NCBI GenBank assembly: GCA_947502975.1
Contig: CANNBV010000002.1
Coordinates: forward strand, 434,001-498,000
Origin: an uncultured Flavobacteriaceae bacterium
GTDB lineage: Bacteria; Bacteroidota; Bacteroidia; Flavobacteriales; Flavobacteriaceae
Direction of reading: 5' to 3'
DNA length: 64,000 bases
Shown: piece by piece, positions 15,460-24,424 of the stretch
Position numbering within the stretch: the first letter of the stretch is position 1
How the letters are laid out: every line of letters starts with the position of its first letter
Position numbers and translations under genes: made by a program
The notes under the pieces: generated by a model
Database searches by the model: none
What the model was told of the DNA's origin: nothing
What the model saw: the letters and a program-made list of their open reading frames with translations, nothing else

Positions 15460-16857
15460 TTAGTGTAAGCCTGCAATTCTATCATCTTCTAAAATTGCAG
15501 CGGTTTCAGTTTTTACTTTTTCAAAAATTATTTCAATAGCATCTTCAGATGAAATAACACCATCAGATAACATATTTAAAATGGCTTTGTCTTGCGCACG
15601 TCCCTTCAACATAGCTTCACGATAGCCAATGTCCTCATTAAAGGTAACTAAACTATATTTGGATGAATACTCATTCGGAAACTCTTTTTCTAGAGCCATT
15701 TCTATTTTTCGCTTTTCTTGAAAAATAGGATTTGCTACGTGGTCTTTCATTTCATGGAAATTGTCTATAGCCAAATCTGCAATAGCGTCGGTATCCTTCT
15801 TTCTGGTTTTTTCATATGCTGAGAAAACAGTTTCCCAATTGCCTTCATGTTTGTCTAAAATAGCATCAAATTCAACGACATCTTCAAAAGAAGCATTCAT
15901 ACCTTGGCCATAGAAAGGGACGATAGCATGTGCTGCATCTCCCATTAAAAGTGTGTTGTCTTTATAATGCCACGGAGAACACTTAATAGTACCCAAAGGT
16001 GCTGTAGGATTTGTAAAAAAATCATCTAATAAATTCGGCATTGCTGTCAGAGCATCGGGGAATTCCTTTTGAAAAAATTCTAAAACGATATCTTCATTAA
16101 TTAAATTGTTAAAGTTGTAGTCACCCTCACTATAACTTAAAAATAAAGTTACTGTAAAACTACCATCTAAATTAGGCAGTGCAATCAACATAAAACTACC
16201 TCGTGGCCAAATGTGTAATGCATTTTTGTGAATTTTGTAATCGCCATTTTCTTTAGGTAAAATAGTGAGTTCTTTATAGCCGTGAGTTAAATATTCTTGC
16301 GAAAAACTAAATAAGAATTTTTTGCCTAGATAATAACTTTTACGCATTGCAGAACCAGCACCATCTGTAGCGATAATTATATCGGCGTCTTCTATAAACT
16401 CATCTTTGGTGTGATAATCTTTAAAAAGTGCAGTGGTTTTTTCAAAATCAACAGATTTACATTTTTTATTGAAATATATGTTGACGTTTTTGTGTTTTTC
16501 AGCTTCATTTAGTAATAAGGCATTCAAATCTCCACGTGAAATAGAGTTAATATATTCATGATCTCTACCGCTATAATTAGACTGAAATGTATTACCATGT
16601 GTATCATGTATCATACGTCCATGCATAGGAATACAGAGTGACTTCACTTTGTTTTCTATACCTACCAATTTCATAGCCTTGTTGCCACGATTTGAAAATG
16701 CTAGGTTTATAGAACGGCCAGCACTAATATCTTCTTTACGTAAATCTGGACGCATTTCATAAACATTAACGTTGTAACCTCTTTGCCCTAATCTCAGTGC
16801 TAAAAGGCTACCACAAAGTCCAGCTCCTATGATCAGTATATTTTGTTGTCTATCCAT
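15460..16857 (-). CDS. kmo: Kynurenine 3-monooxygenase
   Basis: A 465-residue FAD monooxygenase that hydroxylates kynurenine to 3-hydroxykynurenine with NADPH. The FAD dinucleotide fold GAGLCG is at residues 11-16, the DG motif ATDGAGS at 163-169 and the second FAD contact GDAAHAIVPFYGQGMN at 306-321, the last being specific to this family. GRSINLAFSNRG (48-59) matches the substrate-side segment. The C-terminus is shorter and less hydrophobic than in animals, where it anchors to mitochondria. Its first codons overlap the end of kynU by 8 bp. Assignment is firm. Confidence 0.94.
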   Translation of the reverse strand: MDRQQNILIIGAGLCGSLLALRLGQRGYNVNVYEMRPDLRKEDISAGRSINLAFSNRGNKAMKLVGIENKVKSLCIPMHGRMIHDTHGNTFQSNYSGRDHEYINSISRGDLNALLLNEAEKHKNVNIYFNKKCKSVDFEKTTALFKDYHTKDEFIEDADIIIATDGAGSAMRKSYYLGKKFLFSFSQEYLTHGYKELTILPKENGDYKIHKNALHIWPRGSFMLIALPNLDGSFTVTLFLSYSEGDYNFNNLINEDIVLEFFQKEFPDALTAMPNLLDDFFTNPTAPLGTIKCSPWHYKDNTLLMGDAAHAIVPFYGQGMNASFEDVVEFDAILDKHEGNWETVFSAYEKTRKKDTDAIADLAIDNFHEMKDHVANPIFQEKRKIEMALEKEFPNEYSSKYSLVTFNEDIGYREAMLKGRAQDKAILNMLSDGVISSEDAIEIIFEKVKTETAAILEDDRIAGLH

Positions 16858-18121
16858 TCAAAATAACTTTCAATTTCTCAACTAATTGATATACATCTTC
16901 AAACGAATTATAAAGTGGTACAGGAGCACAACGAATCACGTCGGGTTCACGCCAATCACTAATCACTCCAGCTTCCGTTAGTTTATGGTGCAAAGCTTTA
17001 TCTGCTTTTTTTACTTGTATGGAAAGTTGACATCCGCGTTCATCTGGATTACTAGGCGTAATAATTTGTATGATACTTTCACCCAAATCTTTCAATAAAA
17101 ATTCAAAATATCCCGTTAGTTTTCTTGACTTTTCAGTAAGAGCATCCATACCAACTTCAGTAAATAAATCTAAAGATGATTTTATAGCAGCCATAGATAA
17201 AATAGGCGGATTACTCAATTGCCAACCTTCAGCGCCAGGCAATTGATCAAATTCTCCACGCATACTAAAACGTGTTTCTTTATTGTGACTCCACCAACCA
17301 GCAAATCGGTTTAAGTCTTTTCTGTAGGCATGTCGTTCATGTACAAAACAACCTGCTAAGCTTCCTGGTCCAGAATTTAAGTATTTATAGGTACACCATG
17401 CTGCAAAATCGGTACCTGAATCATGGAGGTTTAGTTGTACATTCCCTGCGCCATGAGCACAATCAAAACCCACAATGCATCCATATTGATGCCCTAATTC
17501 TGTAATACGTTTTAAATCAAAAAACTGCCCTGTATAGTAGTTTACACCACCAATCATAATCAAAGCAATTTCATCGCCTTGTGCTTTTAAAATGGACTCT
17601 AAATCTTTATAGTTTAGTAGTTCTTCACCTTCACGTGGTTTCCAAAGAATCAAACTTTCTTTAGGTTCAAAACCATGATGTCGTAATTGAGATTCAACAG
17701 CATATTTATCCGAAGGAAACGCATCACTTTCAATTAAAATCTTATAGCGGTTTTTTGTAGGTTGATAGAATGATGCCATCATAAAATGAAGATTCGCTGT
17801 TAGCGTATTCATAACAATAACTTCAATGGGTTTAGCGCCTACAACATTCGCCATGGCTTCAGTTAAAAACTCATGATAGCGCAACCATGGATTTTTAGCC
17901 TCAAAATGACCTTCAACTCCTAAATTAGCCCAATCTTCCAGCTCCTGATTTACATAAGACTTTGTTTGTTTGGGTTGTAGTCCAAGAGAGTTTCCTGTCA
18001 TATAAATCAAATCATTTCCATGTTTGTCTTTAGGAATATAAAACTGATTTCTATAGGATTTTATATCATCCTCTTGGTCTTGGTTTAACGCGTAATCTAG
18101 ACCTAATTTATAGTTAGACAA
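16850..18121 (-). CDS. kynU: Kynureninase
   Basis: A 423-residue PLP enzyme that cleaves 3-hydroxykynurenine (or kynurenine) to 3-hydroxyanthranilate (anthranilate) and alanine. The PLP lysine is K246 in CTYKYLNSGPGS and the ring-binding aspartate is D220 in GFDCAHGAGN. MTGNSLGLQP near residue 41 and GRFAGWWSHN-like segment RFAGWWSHN later are family hallmarks. It is the first gene of the kynurenine operon and overlaps kmo. A -7 box lies 25 bp upstream. The order kynU-kmo with the meta-cleavage genes fits catabolism more than NAD synthesis. Confidence 0.95.
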   Translation of the reverse strand: MSNYKLGLDYALNQDQEDDIKSYRNQFYIPKDKHGNDLIYMTGNSLGLQPKQTKSYVNQELEDWANLGVEGHFEAKNPWLRYHEFLTEAMANVVGAKPIEVIVMNTLTANLHFMMASFYQPTKNRYKILIESDAFPSDKYAVESQLRHHGFEPKESLILWKPREGEELLNYKDLESILKAQGDEIALIMIGGVNYYTGQFFDLKRITELGHQYGCIVGFDCAHGAGNVQLNLHDSGTDFAAWCTYKYLNSGPGSLAGCFVHERHAYRKDLNRFAGWWSHNKETRFSMRGEFDQLPGAEGWQLSNPPILSMAAIKSSLDLFTEVGMDALTEKSRKLTGYFEFLLKDLGESIIQIITPSNPDERGCQLSIQVKKADKALHHKLTEAGVISDWREPDVIRCAPVPLYNSFEDVYQLVEKLKVILNG

Positions 18122-18145
18122 TGTGTTTTATTTTTCGAGTTCTAA

Positions 18146-18153
18146 CAAAAATA
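18146..18153 (-). promoter_or_regulatory. Probable -7 box of the kynurenine operon
   Basis: On the minus strand TATTTTTG matches TAnnTTTG; the kynU start lies 25 nt beyond it, giving a leader of about 20 nt. No TTG is evident at the -33 position and no operator-like repeat is seen. Confidence 0.4.
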
Positions 18154-18238
18154 AGCAATATAAAGTTAGAAACGAAGTGTAAAAACGGTCTAGTAAAACC
18201 CATGTAATTTTTTGTATCTTTAATAAAAACTTAAAGTT

Positions 18239-18658
18239 ATGGGGAAAATAAAAGAGTATTCAAATGGAGAAACAACTGTGGTTTGGGAAGCGGAAAAATG
18301 CATTCATTCAGCCATTTGTGCTAAGGGCTTGCCAAAAGTTTTTCGTCCTAGATTAAGACCATGGATTAAATTAGATGAAGCTGAAACTGAAGCCATCATT
18401 AACCAAGTAAAACAATGTCCGTCTGGTGCATTACGCTATTATATGAATGATGAAGGTGATAAAACTTCTGAAACTTTAGAAACAAAAGTTGAGGTTTTAG
18501 AAAATGGGCCATTATTAGTTTATGGTACACTAAAAGTGGTTGCAAAAGATGGGACAGAAGACACTAAAAACAAAACGACAGCGTTTTGCAGATGTGGAAA
18601 GTCAGTAAATAAACCTTATTGTGATGGGGCTCATGTAAAAGCTGAGTTTAAGGGATAA
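18239..18658 (+). CDS. Fused YjdI-type [4Fe-4S] and CDGSH iron-sulfur protein
   Basis: A 139-residue cytoplasmic protein with two metal modules. The N-terminal half (residues 1-68) resembles YjdI ferredoxin-like domains, with cysteines in EKCIHSAICAKG and KQCPSGALRYY. The C-terminal half has the CDGSH motif FCRCGKSVNKPYCDGAH, whose C-x-C-x(n)-C-x3-H ligands hold a [2Fe-2S] cluster. The two domains occur as separate or fused proteins in bacteria; they are thought to act in electron transfer or iron-sulfur handling. It stands alone, divergent from kynU, with a hairpin terminator behind it. Confidence 0.88.
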   Translation: MGKIKEYSNGETTVVWEAEKCIHSAICAKGLPKVFRPRLRPWIKLDEAETEAIINQVKQCPSGALRYYMNDEGDKTSETLETKVEVLENGPLLVYGTLKVVAKDGTEDTKNKTTAFCRCGKSVNKPYCDGAHVKAEFKG

Positions 18659-18676
18659 ATAAATTACTAGAAAGGA

Positions 18677-18710
18677 TAAAGCGCTTCAATTTTAATATTG
18701 AGGCGCTTTA
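18677..18710 (+). terminator. Terminator after the CDGSH protein gene
   Basis: The arms TAAAGCGCTTCAAT and ATTGAGGCGCTTTA pair along 14 positions with one G-T wobble. The following sequence is AT-rich but has no long T run. The rest of the gap to 18961 is AT-rich and shows no gene or clear signal. Confidence 0.65.
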
Positions 18711-18961
18711 GATATATATAGACGCGTATGCGGAAAAAACTATTATTTATTTAATATACGGTATCAGTCGTATGTTAGATGTTTTACTTTCACTAAGTAT
18801 CCAATTATTTTTAATTAATTGAAAATTCTAAAAAGTAATATTCAAAGTTTATGCCAAAACTTCTATTCTAACCAAGATTTGGAGAAGAGAAACATGGATT
18901 TGGAAAAAAATCTATTTACTAAATGTCTCAATTTTGCCATATAACTTTAAAAAATAAAACG

Positions 18962-19720
18962 ATGAGTACAAAAACGGCAATAATTACTGGTGGCAGTAGA
19001 GGTTTAGGAAAAGACATGGCTATAAATTTGGCAAAGGCAGGTATTGATATCATTTTTTCATATCATAGTAAAATTGATCAAGCTAATGAAGTCATAAAAG
19101 AGATAGAAGACATGGGGCAAAAGGCAAAAGCATTTCAATTTGATGCTAATGCAACTGAAAGTGCAAAACGCTTTATGGGTAAGGCTATGCAATATTTGAA
19201 ACAAGAAAAAGGAGCGCTTAATTTTGATTTTTTAATTAATAATGCAGGAACTGGAACCTCTAATTTAGTAGCAGATACAACAGAAGCGCAGTTTGATGAA
19301 ATGATGAATATTCATTTAAAGAGTATCTATTTTTTAACCAAAGAAGCTTTGCCATTTATAAATGAAGGCGGAACAATTATAAACGTCTCTAGCGGTTTAG
19401 CCCGTTTTAGTTTACCTGGGATGTCTGCCTACGCCATTATGAAAGGGGGAGTAGAAGTATTTACGAGATACTTGGCTAAAGAATTAGGGGCGCGAAAAAT
19501 TACAGCAAATACTATAGCTCCTGGAGCAATTGCTACAGATTTTGCAGGTGGAGCAAATAGAGATGATGATGACAAAAGAACTATAATTGCCAATATTACA
19601 GCATTAGGTAGAGTAGGAGAGGCAGATGATATTGGTGGTGTTGCTGCTTTTTTATGTTCTGATAAAGCGCGTTGGATTAATGGGCAACGTATTGAGGTTT
19701 CTGGAGGTATGCTAGTGTAA
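18962..19720 (+). CDS. SDR family oxidoreductase (FabG-like)
   Basis: A 252-residue classical short-chain dehydrogenase. The start is ATG 18962 (MSTKTAIITGG), since 13 codons before it in the frame add no structure. NADP-binding GGSRGLG (10-16), NNAG (93-96), catalytic serine in NVSSG and Y157/K161 in YAIMK are all present, so it should be active as a ketone or alcohol oxidoreductase. The substrate is unknown. An AraC-type regulator gene follows after 48 bp on the same strand and a methyltransferase after that, suggesting a small regulated unit. Confidence 0.87.
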   Translation: MSTKTAIITGGSRGLGKDMAINLAKAGIDIIFSYHSKIDQANEVIKEIEDMGQKAKAFQFDANATESAKRFMGKAMQYLKQEKGALNFDFLINNAGTGTSNLVADTTEAQFDEMMNIHLKSIYFLTKEALPFINEGGTIINVSSGLARFSLPGMSAYAIMKGGVEVFTRYLAKELGARKITANTIAPGAIATDFAGGANRDDDDKRTIIANITALGRVGEADDIGGVAAFLCSDKARWINGQRIEVSGGMLV

Positions 19721-19768
19721 ATTGTATTGGATGATAAACGCATCATTGTTTTTTCTAAATTTACCAAG

Positions 19769-20683
19769 ATGAAAGATACCTTACGTTTTAAAAAGATTAG
19801 TGACTATCATAAGTTTGCTAATTTAAAATCACCTGAACATCCTTTAATTAGCCTGGTGGATTATACTCAGATACAATATCCGGAAAATATTGAAGGTGTT
19901 AGATGGATTCAAGATTACTATGTTATTGGTTTAAAACGAAATGTAGCCTATAAATTTTTTTATGGCCAACAGGAATATGATTTTGATGAAGGACTCATGA
20001 CTTTTGTGGGGCCTAACCAAGTAATGAGTTTGGGTAATAACCCCAATTTGAAGAAGAAACCAACTGGCTGGTTGCTATTAATTCATCCTGATTTTTTATG
20101 GAATACAGCTTTAGCGAAACATATAAAGCATTATGACTTCTTTGGATATGCTATAAACGAAGCATTGTTTTTATCTGAAAAAGAAGAACAATTGATAATC
20201 AATATTCTTAAAAATATTGAAAAAGAATATCAATCAAATTTAGATAAGTTTAGTCAGAAAATTATAATCTCGCAATTAGAACTGCTTTTTAGTTATGCAG
20301 AACGATTTTATGAGCGACAGTTCATTACAAGAAAAGTAAATAACCATCAAATTTTAGAGAAATTAGAAAAGGCTTTAAATGAGGCGTTTCATCAAGAACA
20401 ACTAATGAATATTGGTTTGCCATCAGTACAATGGGTAGCGAATAGTTTAAATTTGTCACCAAACTATTTAACCAGTGTGTTAAAGCAAGTTACAGGGCAA
20501 AATACCCAACAACACATTCATGAAAAGTTAATTGAGAATGCAAAGGAACAACTCTCAAGTACAAATTTATCAGTTAGTGAAATAGCCTACAGTTTAGGTT
20601 TTGAACGACCAGCTTCATTTACAAAACTCTTTAAAAATAAAACCGAAATGTCTCCTTTAGAATTCAGAAAAACGTTTAATTAA
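19769..20683 (+). CDS. AraC family transcriptional regulator
   Basis: A 304-residue regulator; start at ATG 19769 (MKDTLRFKKISDYHKF) in place of the upstream TTG. The N-terminal cupin-like effector part spans roughly residues 1-170. The C-terminal double helix-turn-helix is clear: VQWVANSLNLSPNYLTSVLKQ and VSEIAYSLGFERPASFTKLFK followed by MSPLEFRK. It probably controls the SDR gene upstream and the methyltransferase gene with which its stop codon overlaps (TAATG). The inducer is unknown. Confidence 0.88.
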   Translation: MKDTLRFKKISDYHKFANLKSPEHPLISLVDYTQIQYPENIEGVRWIQDYYVIGLKRNVAYKFFYGQQEYDFDEGLMTFVGPNQVMSLGNNPNLKKKPTGWLLLIHPDFLWNTALAKHIKHYDFFGYAINEALFLSEKEEQLIINILKNIEKEYQSNLDKFSQKIIISQLELLFSYAERFYERQFITRKVNNHQILEKLEKALNEAFHQEQLMNIGLPSVQWVANSLNLSPNYLTSVLKQVTGQNTQQHIHEKLIENAKEQLSSTNLSVSEIAYSLGFERPASFTKLFKNKTEMSPLEFRKTFN

Positions 20684-21486
20684 TGATGGAAACAAACAAG
20701 AATTACTTCGAAACTAATAAAGCAACTTGGAACAATAAAGTAAAAGTACATTCCAAAAGTGATATGTATAATATGGAAGCTTTTAAAAAAGGAAAATCAT
20801 CCTTAATGCCTTATGAGTTAAGAGCTTTAGGAGATGTTTCGGGGAAATCACTTTTGCATTTACAATGTCATTTTGGGCAAGACACCCTAAGTTGGAGTAG
20901 ATTAGGAGCTAAATGTACAGGTGTAGATTTAAGTGATGAAGGTATTAAGCTTGCGCAACGTTTAAATAAAGAATTTGAGCTTAACGCTGAATTTGTATGT
21001 TGTAATGTTTTAGATACCTCACAGCATGTAAAAGAGACCTTTGATATTGTTTTTACAAGTTATGGTGTGATTGGTTGGTTACCAGATTTAAAACCTTGGG
21101 GTAAAATGATAGCTGAGCGTTTAAAACCTGGTGGCACATTTTTTATGGTAGAATTCCATCCCATTGTTTGGATGTTTGACTATTTAGATGATACACCAAT
21201 TATGAAATATGGCTATATGCAAGATGAGGTGATTTACGAGGAATATGAAGGCACTTATGCTAACCAAGATTCAAAAATGATAAGTAGAGAATACGGTTGG
21301 AATCATGGGTTAAGTGAAGTGATTAATGCTTTAACTGAAGCAGGATTACGAATTGAGTATTTAAACGAATTTGATGAAAGCCCTTATGACGTGTTGCCTA
21401 ATCTGATTCAGACAGATTCAGGAATGTATGTAACAAAGGATAAGTTGTATCCTTTGATTTTCAGTTTGAAAGCAAAGAAGGTTTGA
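20683..21486 (+). CDS. Class I SAM-dependent methyltransferase
   Basis: A 267-residue methyltransferase of the methyltransferase-11/25 kind. SAM motif I is SLLHLQCHFGQDTLSW (about residues 49-64), followed by the acidic GVDLSDEGI, and motif DIVFTSYGVIGWL near residue 120. It resembles the YcgJ/UbiE-like bacterial enzymes of unknown substrate. The first codon overlaps the AraC gene's stop, so it is translated with it. A hairpin terminator lies behind it. Assignment to the family is firm, the substrate unknown. Confidence 0.85.
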   Translation: MMETNKNYFETNKATWNNKVKVHSKSDMYNMEAFKKGKSSLMPYELRALGDVSGKSLLHLQCHFGQDTLSWSRLGAKCTGVDLSDEGIKLAQRLNKEFELNAEFVCCNVLDTSQHVKETFDIVFTSYGVIGWLPDLKPWGKMIAERLKPGGTFFMVEFHPIVWMFDYLDDTPIMKYGYMQDEVIYEEYEGTYANQDSKMISREYGWNHGLSEVINALTEAGLRIEYLNEFDESPYDVLPNLIQTDSGMYVTKDKLYPLIFSLKAKKV

Positions 21487-21537
21487 TTTTTTTTAGCAAA
21501 TACTATTTGATAAGTAATTTACAAAATAGAAAAGAAT

Positions 21538-21565
21538 AGCGATTTGAATTAAAACTCAAATCGCT
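21538..21565. terminator. Terminator between convergent genes
   Basis: The arms AGCGATTTGA and TCAAATCGCT are perfect complements around ATTAAAAC. It lies between the methyltransferase (+) and NmrA-like (-) genes and could serve both. Confidence 0.65.
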
Positions 21566-21595
21566 GTTACTTATTCACATTGTTGGCAACAGTTA

Positions 21596-22429
21596 TTAGA
21601 CTGTAACTTGACTCCAAATACCAGTTTTAGTAGTTTCTTCAGCATATTCTAAGAATGTTTTTGCTGTTCTACCTAAAACGCGTTCAATATCATTAACTAC
21701 CAATTGATTTTTTGGATTGGTCAATACATGACTAAATAAATACTCAATTAACCAAACGACATCGTTAGGTATTTGCATTTGTTTCATACCATCAACATAC
21801 TGCTCTAATGTGATGTCGTAAAAGTTTAAACTTCTGTTACTGGTTTTTGAAATGATGTCAACGATATCCTTAAAAGTGATTAATTCTGGACCTGTTACCT
21901 CAATGATTTCTCCATTATAAGTATCATCAAGTAAGACAGTAGCAGCAACTTCAGCAATATCATTTGCGTCTACAAAAGGAATTAAAACATCAGACATTGG
22001 TAATGCCACTTCTCCAGACAGAATAGGTTCTAAAAAGAAACTTTCACTCCAATTTTGGTTAAACCAGGAAGCTCTAACTATGGTATAATCCATACCAGAA
22101 TCCATAACAATTTTTTCACAAGCTTCTGCTTCGGTTTCTCCTTTACCAGAAAGTAATACCATTTTTTTAACTCCTAATTCTTTAGCTAAATAGGTTAAAC
22201 TTTGTATGGCTTCTTTAGCTCCAGGAACAGCTAAATCTGGATAATAGGTAACGTACATTCTTTCAATACCGTTAAGTGCTTCTACCCAGGTGTCTTTGTT
22301 GTCCCAATCAAAACTTGGTGTTGCACTTCTCGAACCAACTCTTGGTTCAATACCTTTCTTTTGTAATTGTTCTACTACGCGGCGACCAGTTTTTCCGGTT
22401 CCTCCGATAACTAAAATGTTTGTTTTCAT
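21596..22429 (-). CDS. NmrA-like NAD(P)-binding protein
   Basis: A 277-residue atypical SDR of the NmrA/HSCARG/quinone-oxidoreductase-2 kind. The glycine motif is ILVIGGTGKTGRRV (residues 5-18). KMVLLSGKGETEAE and DYTIVRASWFNQNWSES contain the segments seen in QOR2-like proteins; there is no YxxxK. Members sense or use NADPH, some reducing quinones. It is downstream of two small membrane protein genes and an AraC regulator on the same strand, likely under that regulator. Confidence 0.82.
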   Translation of the reverse strand: MKTNILVIGGTGKTGRRVVEQLQKKGIEPRVGSRSATPSFDWDNKDTWVEALNGIERMYVTYYPDLAVPGAKEAIQSLTYLAKELGVKKMVLLSGKGETEAEACEKIVMDSGMDYTIVRASWFNQNWSESFFLEPILSGEVALPMSDVLIPFVDANDIAEVAATVLLDDTYNGEIIEVTGPELITFKDIVDIISKTSNRSLNFYDITLEQYVDGMKQMQIPNDVVWLIEYLFSHVLTNPKNQLVVNDIERVLGRTAKTFLEYAEETTKTGIWSQVTV

Positions 22430-22440
22430 AATAAATTGTT

Positions 22441-22926
22441 TTAAAATGTTTTTTGAATAAATATTGATATAAGTAATAAGATGAATGAAATCATATTTGA
22501 AATAGTTCTAATGTTATGGTAATGATTCCAAGTATTTTCATAATAGGTTCTAAAATTCTTTAGCTCTATTAAGCTAAGTTTAGTAATGTTTAATGCATCT
22601 AACTCATTGTTTAAAGGAACATTACCAAAGGCTGTAATACCAAAAGTGCCAATTAGATAAATGATTGTAGATGCTAAGACCAACCAAAACACAGGTTTAT
22701 TGTTAAACTGCAGATAAGTAGTGATTAGCAATGTTATTAGGCTTCCGAAGAATATTATAAAGAAGACAGGGTTTAAGATTTCTCTATTGATATTCTGCAT
22801 GGTTTCCAAGTAAGTGAAATCACCTACTTTTTTTGTTCCCAATATGACAGAAACGGACCATGCAAAGAAAAAACCGGCAGAAAGCGCAGTCATTAAGACT
22901 GTTATAAAAAAGATCACATTTTTCAT
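22441..22926 (-). CDS. DUF1772 family membrane protein
   Basis: A 161-residue protein with four hydrophobic helices, at about residues 3-25, 52-72, 80-100 and 140-158. The LSAGFFFAWSVSV opening and the MQNINREILNPVFF and NHYHNIRTISN segments are those of DUF1772 (anthrone-oxygenase-like) proteins. Functions of bacterial members are mostly unknown. The ATG overlaps the end of the upstream membrane protein gene by 4 bp, so they are coupled. Confidence 0.75.
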   Translation of the reverse strand: MKNVIFFITVLMTALSAGFFFAWSVSVILGTKKVGDFTYLETMQNINREILNPVFFIIFFGSLITLLITTYLQFNNKPVFWLVLASTIIYLIGTFGITAFGNVPLNNELDALNITKLSLIELKNFRTYYENTWNHYHNIRTISNMISFILLLISIFIQKTF

Positions 22927-23315
22927 GCTCCTAGTTTTTTTGTTAAATGATTTCCGTAATACAATACAATGAAGTAAAACTCAACCACAATAGTGTAAAA
23001 CATAGGGTCTCTGAAAAATTCTGAATAGCTACCACCATTTGGAATTATAAATACAGGAATCGTTATTAATACATCCAATACTGTAGCTACAATTATAAAT
23101 GTAAGTGCCAATGTAGATGGTTTCATGTAGCTATTTTTATAGAACAGGTATGTCCCTAAACAAGCACTAGGAATAATTGCCAATGCTAGTACAATATTGG
23201 ATTGTAGTTCAGGGTTTTCTAAAATGGGTACATAATATGATAAGAGGTAAAAGGAAACGCCTAAAATCCAAACTAAAATGGCGCATACAATGCTAAATAA
23301 TGTTTTGCTAATCAT
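22923..23315 (-). CDS. Small integral membrane protein, unknown
   Basis: A 130-residue protein made almost wholly of four membrane helices (about residues 5-28, 38-57, 70-92 and 104-122). It may belong to a DUF5367-like group, but I cannot confirm that. No charged or cysteine motif stands out. It is coupled to the DUF1772 gene and preceded by an AraC-type regulator gene on the same strand 90 bp upstream. A role in sensing or small-molecule response with its neighbours is only a guess. Confidence 0.6.
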   Translation of the reverse strand: MISKTLFSIVCAILVWILGVSFYLLSYYVPILENPELQSNIVLALAIIPSACLGTYLFYKNSYMKPSTLALTFIIVATVLDVLITIPVFIIPNGGSYSEFFRDPMFYTIVVEFYFIVLYYGNHLTKKLGA

Positions 23316-23405
23316 AATTTTTGATTTTTAATTATGACGCAAATCTATAGCAGCTGTAAACCAGCGACTTATTCAAAAAGAATTATGATTTATTCGAAAA
23401 GAATT

Positions 23406-24257
23406 TTATGCTTGACTGGGCCTGAAGCCAAACTTTTTTTCAAAAGCATTTGAGAAGGATCCTAAACTATCATAACCCACGGCCCAAGCGGCTTCTTGAA
23501 TAGTTTTTTGATCGTTTTTAATTAAGTTGTAAGCTTTTTTTAAACGTTCGTTATGTAAGTATTTAAAAACTGGAACACCAAATTGTGCTTTAAATCCTTT
23601 TTTTAGTTTGTTGGTGTTAGTACCTATTTTGTATGCCAGTTCGGTAAGAGAAGGAGGATTTTCCATATTTGACAATAAAATTTCTTGAGCTAAGTTGATT
23701 TTTTCAAGTTGTGAAGTATCAATTTTGTTTGATTCCTCGGATGCTAATTGTCCAAAATAATGAGAAAGCAAAGCAGCCATATGGCTTTTATAGAACATCA
23801 TTTTAATTTCTCCTTTGTAAGCATTGCTAAAGAATTGTTCTGCTAATAGAAACATTTCTGGGCTCATATTAAATACGGGACCTTCAACATAATGGTCTTT
23901 TGGATGTACTAATTGATGCAAAAACTTTTCTAAAAACTGACCTTCACCATTGGGTAGTTTGTCTAAGTTTCTAATCGTTGTTGCTATTACTAAACATTGT
24001 AGTGGTTTTTGTGCAGAAACGTGATGTTCAAACTCTACTTTACTATCGGCATAAAAGGATAGTACCATACCTTTAGTATGATGAAATTCTTTGGTTTTTC
24101 CTTCAAATTTAACTTTAAGTCCTACATCACCAGCTCCATAAAAAGCAATAGCAATAACGGGTTCGTCAAAAAAACATGAATCGATTAAATTGTTATTGGT
24201 AGAAGCTTCTTCCAATAAAATAGTACAATCGTTTATGTCTATGATTTCACGGTTCAC
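23406..24257 (-). CDS. AraC family transcriptional regulator
   Basis: A 283-residue regulator. The N-terminal part (about 1-175) is a cupin-like sensor; the C-terminal DNA-binding part has LTELAYKIGTNTNKLKKGFK and IQEAAWAVGYDSLGSFSNAFE, ending KKFGFRPSQA, the normal AraC closing segment. It is transcribed towards the two membrane protein genes and the NmrA-like gene and is their likely regulator. The 167 bp upstream of it hold no gene. Confidence 0.87.
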   Translation of the reverse strand: MNREIIDINDCTILLEEASTNNNLIDSCFFDEPVIAIAFYGAGDVGLKVKFEGKTKEFHHTKGMVLSFYADSKVEFEHHVSAQKPLQCLVIATTIRNLDKLPNGEGQFLEKFLHQLVHPKDHYVEGPVFNMSPEMFLLAEQFFSNAYKGEIKMMFYKSHMAALLSHYFGQLASEESNKIDTSQLEKINLAQEILLSNMENPPSLTELAYKIGTNTNKLKKGFKAQFGVPVFKYLHNERLKKAYNLIKNDQKTIQEAAWAVGYDSLGSFSNAFEKKFGFRPSQA

Positions 24258-24424
24258 TCTTTCGTTTATCCTAATTAGGGTTAATTATCTCCAATTTTAA
24301 TAGATATAGGACATTTGGATGACTTATATCCAACATCAAACGAAGTTAACTGAAAATTATAATAAAGTCAAGAAAGAGTAAGTAGGTTATATAAAATTCT
24401 AAAATATTTTAAAACAACATAAAG

